DNA of 64,000 nucleotides. Origin: Anopheles merus (lineage: Eukaryota; Arthropoda; Insecta; Diptera; Culicidae). The DNA is taken from contig NC_054083.1 of the NCBI RefSeq assembly GCF_017562075.2, forward strand, positions 40,593,255-40,657,254, in the 5' to 3' direction. Of the stretch, positions 60,760 through 64,000 are shown piece by piece. Numbering within the stretch: position 1 is the first letter of the stretch; every line of letters starts with the position of its first letter. Under the pieces are notes generated by a model. That model was given only the letters and a program-made list of their open reading frames with translations, was not told where the DNA came from and searched no databases. A program made the translations under genes and the position numbers.

Positions 60760-62161
60760 TTGGCCTTAGCCGTCTACGCCAAAGTCCTCCTCCTACCTCG
60801 CTACGAAGCTACAGGCAGTAGGCCAACAGACGCCCTCATACCTGCCACCTCCCCCTTTTCGTACGCATGTTTTCCGAGGTAAGATACGACGATAATGGGG
60901 ATTGATAGCATCAGGCGAGATAATCAATCCGTTCGCACCGCAACAAAAAAAAAACCCTCCCAACTCTAACACGGGCTCTTTTTGGTTGTTGTCTATGTGA
61001 GGTTTGGAAATCCTCGCATGCAGTTAGTCAAACACCCCTCCCTTTGCGGGACAGGAGGGGAAAGTACACTGCGGCGAAAGGTATTTTTGATTACCGTAAC
61101 ATCTTCGTCGTCCTCTTCTTGGCGGGAGAAAAGTAATAGAAGCACTCATATGCCCGAACACAAAGCGCTCGAATCGAAATGCGTTTGCCTGCCAGCCTAC
61201 CAGGGTGTGTGTGTGTGTGTGTGCATCTCATCCAACCCAAACGGAATGGGTGGGAATACCGAGCCGACCCTCTGCGGCCAGCTGCCCAAACATGGACCGT
61301 ACCAGTGCAGCTCGTGGCCCGCTCTCGCGCATGCCGATGTAATAAGCCGCAGCAGCAGCAGCAGCAGCAGCATGCTCGGCGTGGAGCATGCCAAACTGGA
61401 TGCTCTTTCGCTCCCGTTTGAAGGCGGCTTTTTGGCAAACGTTGGCTCACTCCCCCCCCTTTGGCTCACCAAGATCATGTAACCGGTGGGTCATTATTTT
61501 GGAGCACTTCGACCCTCTCGGACGGCGAAGGGCTTTCTTCACATTAGCGCACTTGGCGGCGTGTTGTGCCCCCTTCGCTATCAAACCTTTTACAAATCTG
61601 TTACCGATCCCCCTACCCACCTGGGAGGCCAGTATTCCCGTTTTGGGGTAGGCACGCTCCACACCACCCATTAAACAATCACATCAAAACACTCATTAGC
61701 CCGATATTGTAGGACCCCCGGCACTTAGCACACCAGCGCCCCCAAACGACGCTCCCATTAGCGCCGCGTTGTGCGCGTTTGGGATAGGTTTCTTGCTCAT
61801 TGGCTGCCTTGTAGTGTGCTAGTAGGCCGTGCTGCAACAGGTAACGCGGCATATTCGTCTCAGTTGTGCTGGTGGCTTTACCCTCAAGCGCTGCAAAAAA
61901 AGAAAACTGGAGCACATCTCCGTCCAAGACACACACACACACACACACACTGCCGAACGATTACGTGAGGGTCGCCCGTTTGTTGGAGGTTTAGGGGAGG
62001 CCCACCCGTTCATAATTAATTTGGTAATTGATTAAAGTGCTCGCTTATCAACGTCGCAAACGCGTAGCCTCATCGCATTGCAAGGTTGCGTGTTGGCCCG
62101 ATGCGTTTAGTTACACCCATCTTCCATCCGCGTGTGTGCGTGCGTGTGTGTGTGGAAAGCA
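60760..62161. other. Intergenic, no gene seen
   Basis: Divergent spacer between the astacin and the receptor exons. It carries an A run near 60943-60951, (TG)n near 61204-61222, (CAG)n near 61350-61371 and (CA)n near 61929-61950. A 166-codon frame at 60982-61482 spans these repeats and is not credible as a gene. Confidence 0.55.
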
Positions 62162-62998
62162 ATGCTAAAAGTGTTGAACATTTTTCACACCCTGCTCATC
62201 TGCAATGTGCGTACGGTACGACCCACGAAAGGCCACCAGCCAGCGGTTGGCTACAAAATATCCCGAGCACGTGTGCAGTTGCTACTGCCGCTGGTCGTGA
62301 TTTTCGTGCTGGCGTTCCTTAACCCCTGGACAACGCACCGAAGAAAGGACCAGCACACCATCAACCTTAACCTCTTCACCATCTATGCCCGGCTGCTGGT
62401 AACGGTGCTCATTGTGGTGCTGCTGATTTGCGACAACTTTCGGCAACGGTTTCACCTACTCTCGCTACTTCACACCCTACCGGGCAGTGCCTTCACTGGG
62501 CGGAAGGGCAGCCAATTTTCCGTTAAAAAACTACAGCTAGTGATACTACTAATCTGCAATGTTCTCTCAATATCCGAAGCGCTGTACAAAATCTACCAAA
62601 GTCGTCAGTATTCGTACTCCCTGGGAGTCGTTAGCGGCGTCCTGGTCGAGCATTACATCCTGCTGAACCTGTTGCTCTGTCAGCTGCTTGCGGAAACGCT
62701 TTCCAATGCGTACGCGACTCTGCAGCACAGTCTGGGTGTGCATCCATTTCACGCCATTATCCGTGAGCTGACGGTGCTGGACGGCTGCAAGAACCATCTC
62801 TCCGAGGTGATTGGCCTTAAGCTAATCCTTGTGATACTGCATCTCATGTTCAACGTATCGTTCTGCACGTACGATATACTGGAGCATGTGCTAAGCGAAA
62901 AACATCTCCGAGACATCACACGGCTGTCGATCATTGCGGTACAGGAAACGGTAATGCTGTTTGGGCTGTGCTTCCAGTTCACCATGCTGGATCGAAAG
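62162..62998 (+). CDS. Gustatory receptor, large 5' exon (incomplete)
   Basis: An exon of 279 codons from ATG 62162 to a phase-0 donor (AAG then GTAGGC at 62999). The encoded part is a seven-transmembrane-type insect chemoreceptor, Gr rather than Or by overall pattern. About six hydrophobic helices are visible, for example LLLPLVVIFVLAFL, LLVTVLIVVLLIC, LQLVILLICNVL, HYILLNLLLCQLL, LKLILVILHLMFNV and VQETVMLFGLCFQF. What is missing is the last helix with the TYxxxxxQF signature. The 206 bp before the next receptor exon cannot encode it. Reading through the donor stops after 13 residues. The exon must therefore be spliced to 3' exons further on, or the gene is a truncated relic. The open frame has no damage. 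The neighbouring exon is homologous, starting KILNLF against KVLNIF here. Confidence 0.82.
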
Positions 62999-63204
62999 GT
63001 AGGCTACACGGCGCTACATTATCCCACCAAATGGATTTAATTACTCATACGTTGTTGTTGCTTGATTTAATATTTAACGTCCCTGGCTCAATTATTCAAC
63101 GTACTGTTTCCTTCCATCCCGCGTCGAGCCATGTCGTTGGAGTGATCCATTAGCGCCAGAGCTGCGCCAGTTGCCATCTAGTCGCGCCTACCCGTGCCCG
63201 CAGC

Positions 63205-64000
63205 ATGGAGGAGCTGAAGATCCTAAACTTGTTCAATCACTTTCTCGTGTCGCCGGTTCAGCTTCACCGCACCGAGCAGCAGAAATCCAACAGTTACATC
63301 TTTCGCAACAGAAACCTCCTCTGGAATACGGCCATCCTGTCGTCTTTAACGCTAGTCAGCGCCACTTCTGCGCTACTGCTTCTGTTACATGACTTTACTG
63401 AACTGCTAACCACCGTGATGGGTGTCATTACGATGATTCTGTACGGCATACGGCTGGTAGTGGTAGTTCCCCTTATATGTTGGACACTGCTAAACGGCCG
63501 CACACTGGTAGACATTTCCAACCGTGCGCTAGCCATCGAACGACAGTTCGGTTCTGATCGGGTCGTACTCATCAACGTGTGGCTCCTCACGCAAACGCAA
63601 ATCTGTATCGCTCTGGTGATGCTGCTCTTCAACATTGTCGTGCAGTTGTACTACATACTGTCGTTCGATCTTTATCAAAAAGGTGTTAATATCGTTGTTG
63701 TGTTTGTATTTTTCGTGCTCGAAGCGTTCATCTCCCTCCACCGGGGCTATGTGCAGTTTTGGCCTGCATTCTTAAGCCACCGGTACGCGAAACTAATCAG
63801 TCGCGCTGCCTACAAGCACAACCATTCGCTCCAAACCGTCATGGCTCTCGGGAGTGATCTGGAAAGCTTTAAGCGCAAGTGTAGCTCCATCTTTGGGCTA
63901 ATGCAGCTGCTACACTTGCTGAACATTTTTGTAACGTGCTCCGTTGAGGCGTACATTGTTTTACACGTCATCGATATTGGTCTGGGGGTACACTACGTTG
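63205..64000 (+). CDS. Gustatory receptor, second 5' exon, cut by window end
   Basis: An open frame from ATG 63205 (MEELKILNLFNHFLV) to the window edge, 265 complete codons with no stop. It has the helices of an insect gustatory receptor: TAILSSLTLVSATSALLLLL, VVVVPLICWTLL, ICIALVMLLFNIVVQLYYI, IVVVFVFFVLEAFI, and a sixth starting at LLHLLNIFVTC. The spacing between helices and the KxxCSSIFGLMQLLHLLNIF region align with the exon at 62162-62998 (GLKLILVILHLMFN). The C-terminal end and any intron lie outside the window. It is either a separate tandem gene or an alternative first exon of the same locus. Confidence 0.82.
   Translation, partial: MEELKILNLFNHFLVSPVQLHRTEQQKSNSYIFRNRNLLWNTAILSSLTLVSATSALLLLLHDFTELLTTVMGVITMILYGIRLVVVVPLICWTLLNGRTLVDISNRALAIERQFGSDRVVLINVWLLTQTQICIALVMLLFNIVVQLYYILSFDLYQKGVNIVVVFVFFVLEAFISLHRGYVQFWPAFLSHRYAKLISRAAYKHNHSLQTVMALGSDLESFKRKCSSIFGLMQLLHLLNIFVTCSVEAYIVLHVIDIGLGVHYV

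Noticed and set aside
62132..62161. Upstream start for the first receptor exon
   Set aside because: The codon at 62132 is GTG and the extra residues come from a TG repeat; the ATG at 62162 gives the expected MLKVLNIF start.

Overview
The window looks like nuclear DNA of a mosquito, most likely Anopheles. The evidence is: spliced eukaryotic genes with short GT..AG introns; three genes of the alanine-rich CPLCA type (retinin-like domain) plus two other low-complexity cuticular genes; insect gustatory-receptor exons; an astacin protease; a tRNA-related SINE that resembles SINE200 of Anopheles gambiae (recalled, not searched); and several MITE-like elements. No tRNA, rRNA, CRISPR or prokaryotic-style operon was seen.

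Layout. Positions 1-19.7 kb hold no gene I can support. They contain simple repeats, A-rich tracts, a pogo-like MITE (15760-16137), two related foldback elements (10336-11136 and 18634-19099) and a separate 125-bp hairpin (19146-19270). A small Ala-rich secreted protein gene lies at 19882-20297. About 12.5 kb of intergenic DNA follows, then an A/Y/P-repeat cuticular gene at 32932-33626. From 34.0 to 48.4 kb there is only repeat debris: a broken non-LTR reverse transcriptase, a TAA-flanked MITE, two SINE copies and microsatellites.

The gene-dense part starts at 48.4 kb: a CPLCA gene (48513-48976), a 357-residue Thr/Pro-rich secreted protein with three W-containing repeats (51150-52325), two CPLCA paralogues in head-to-head orientation (53054-53828 minus, 56363-56956 plus), a three-exon astacin (59505-60656 minus), and two large gustatory-receptor exons (62162-62998 and 63205 to the window end).

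How the genes fit together. The five spliced small genes share one plan: a tiny first exon of 4-7 codons, a phase-0 intron inside the signal peptide, then the rest. Most promoters also share one geometry: TATA box, then an AGT[C/T] initiator whose A lies 34 nt after the first T of the TATA box. One of the two near-identical CPLCA paralogues has lost the intron but kept the promoter. The two copies are nearly identical at both ends and diverged in the middle, which points to cDNA-mediated intron loss and gene conversion. The two receptor exons look like alternative 5' exons of a locus whose shared 3' exons lie beyond the window.

Limits: everything was read by eye. Exon borders rest on GT/AG, frame and family features, not on transcripts. 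Long intergenic tracts may hold enhancers or non-coding RNAs that cannot be recognised this way.
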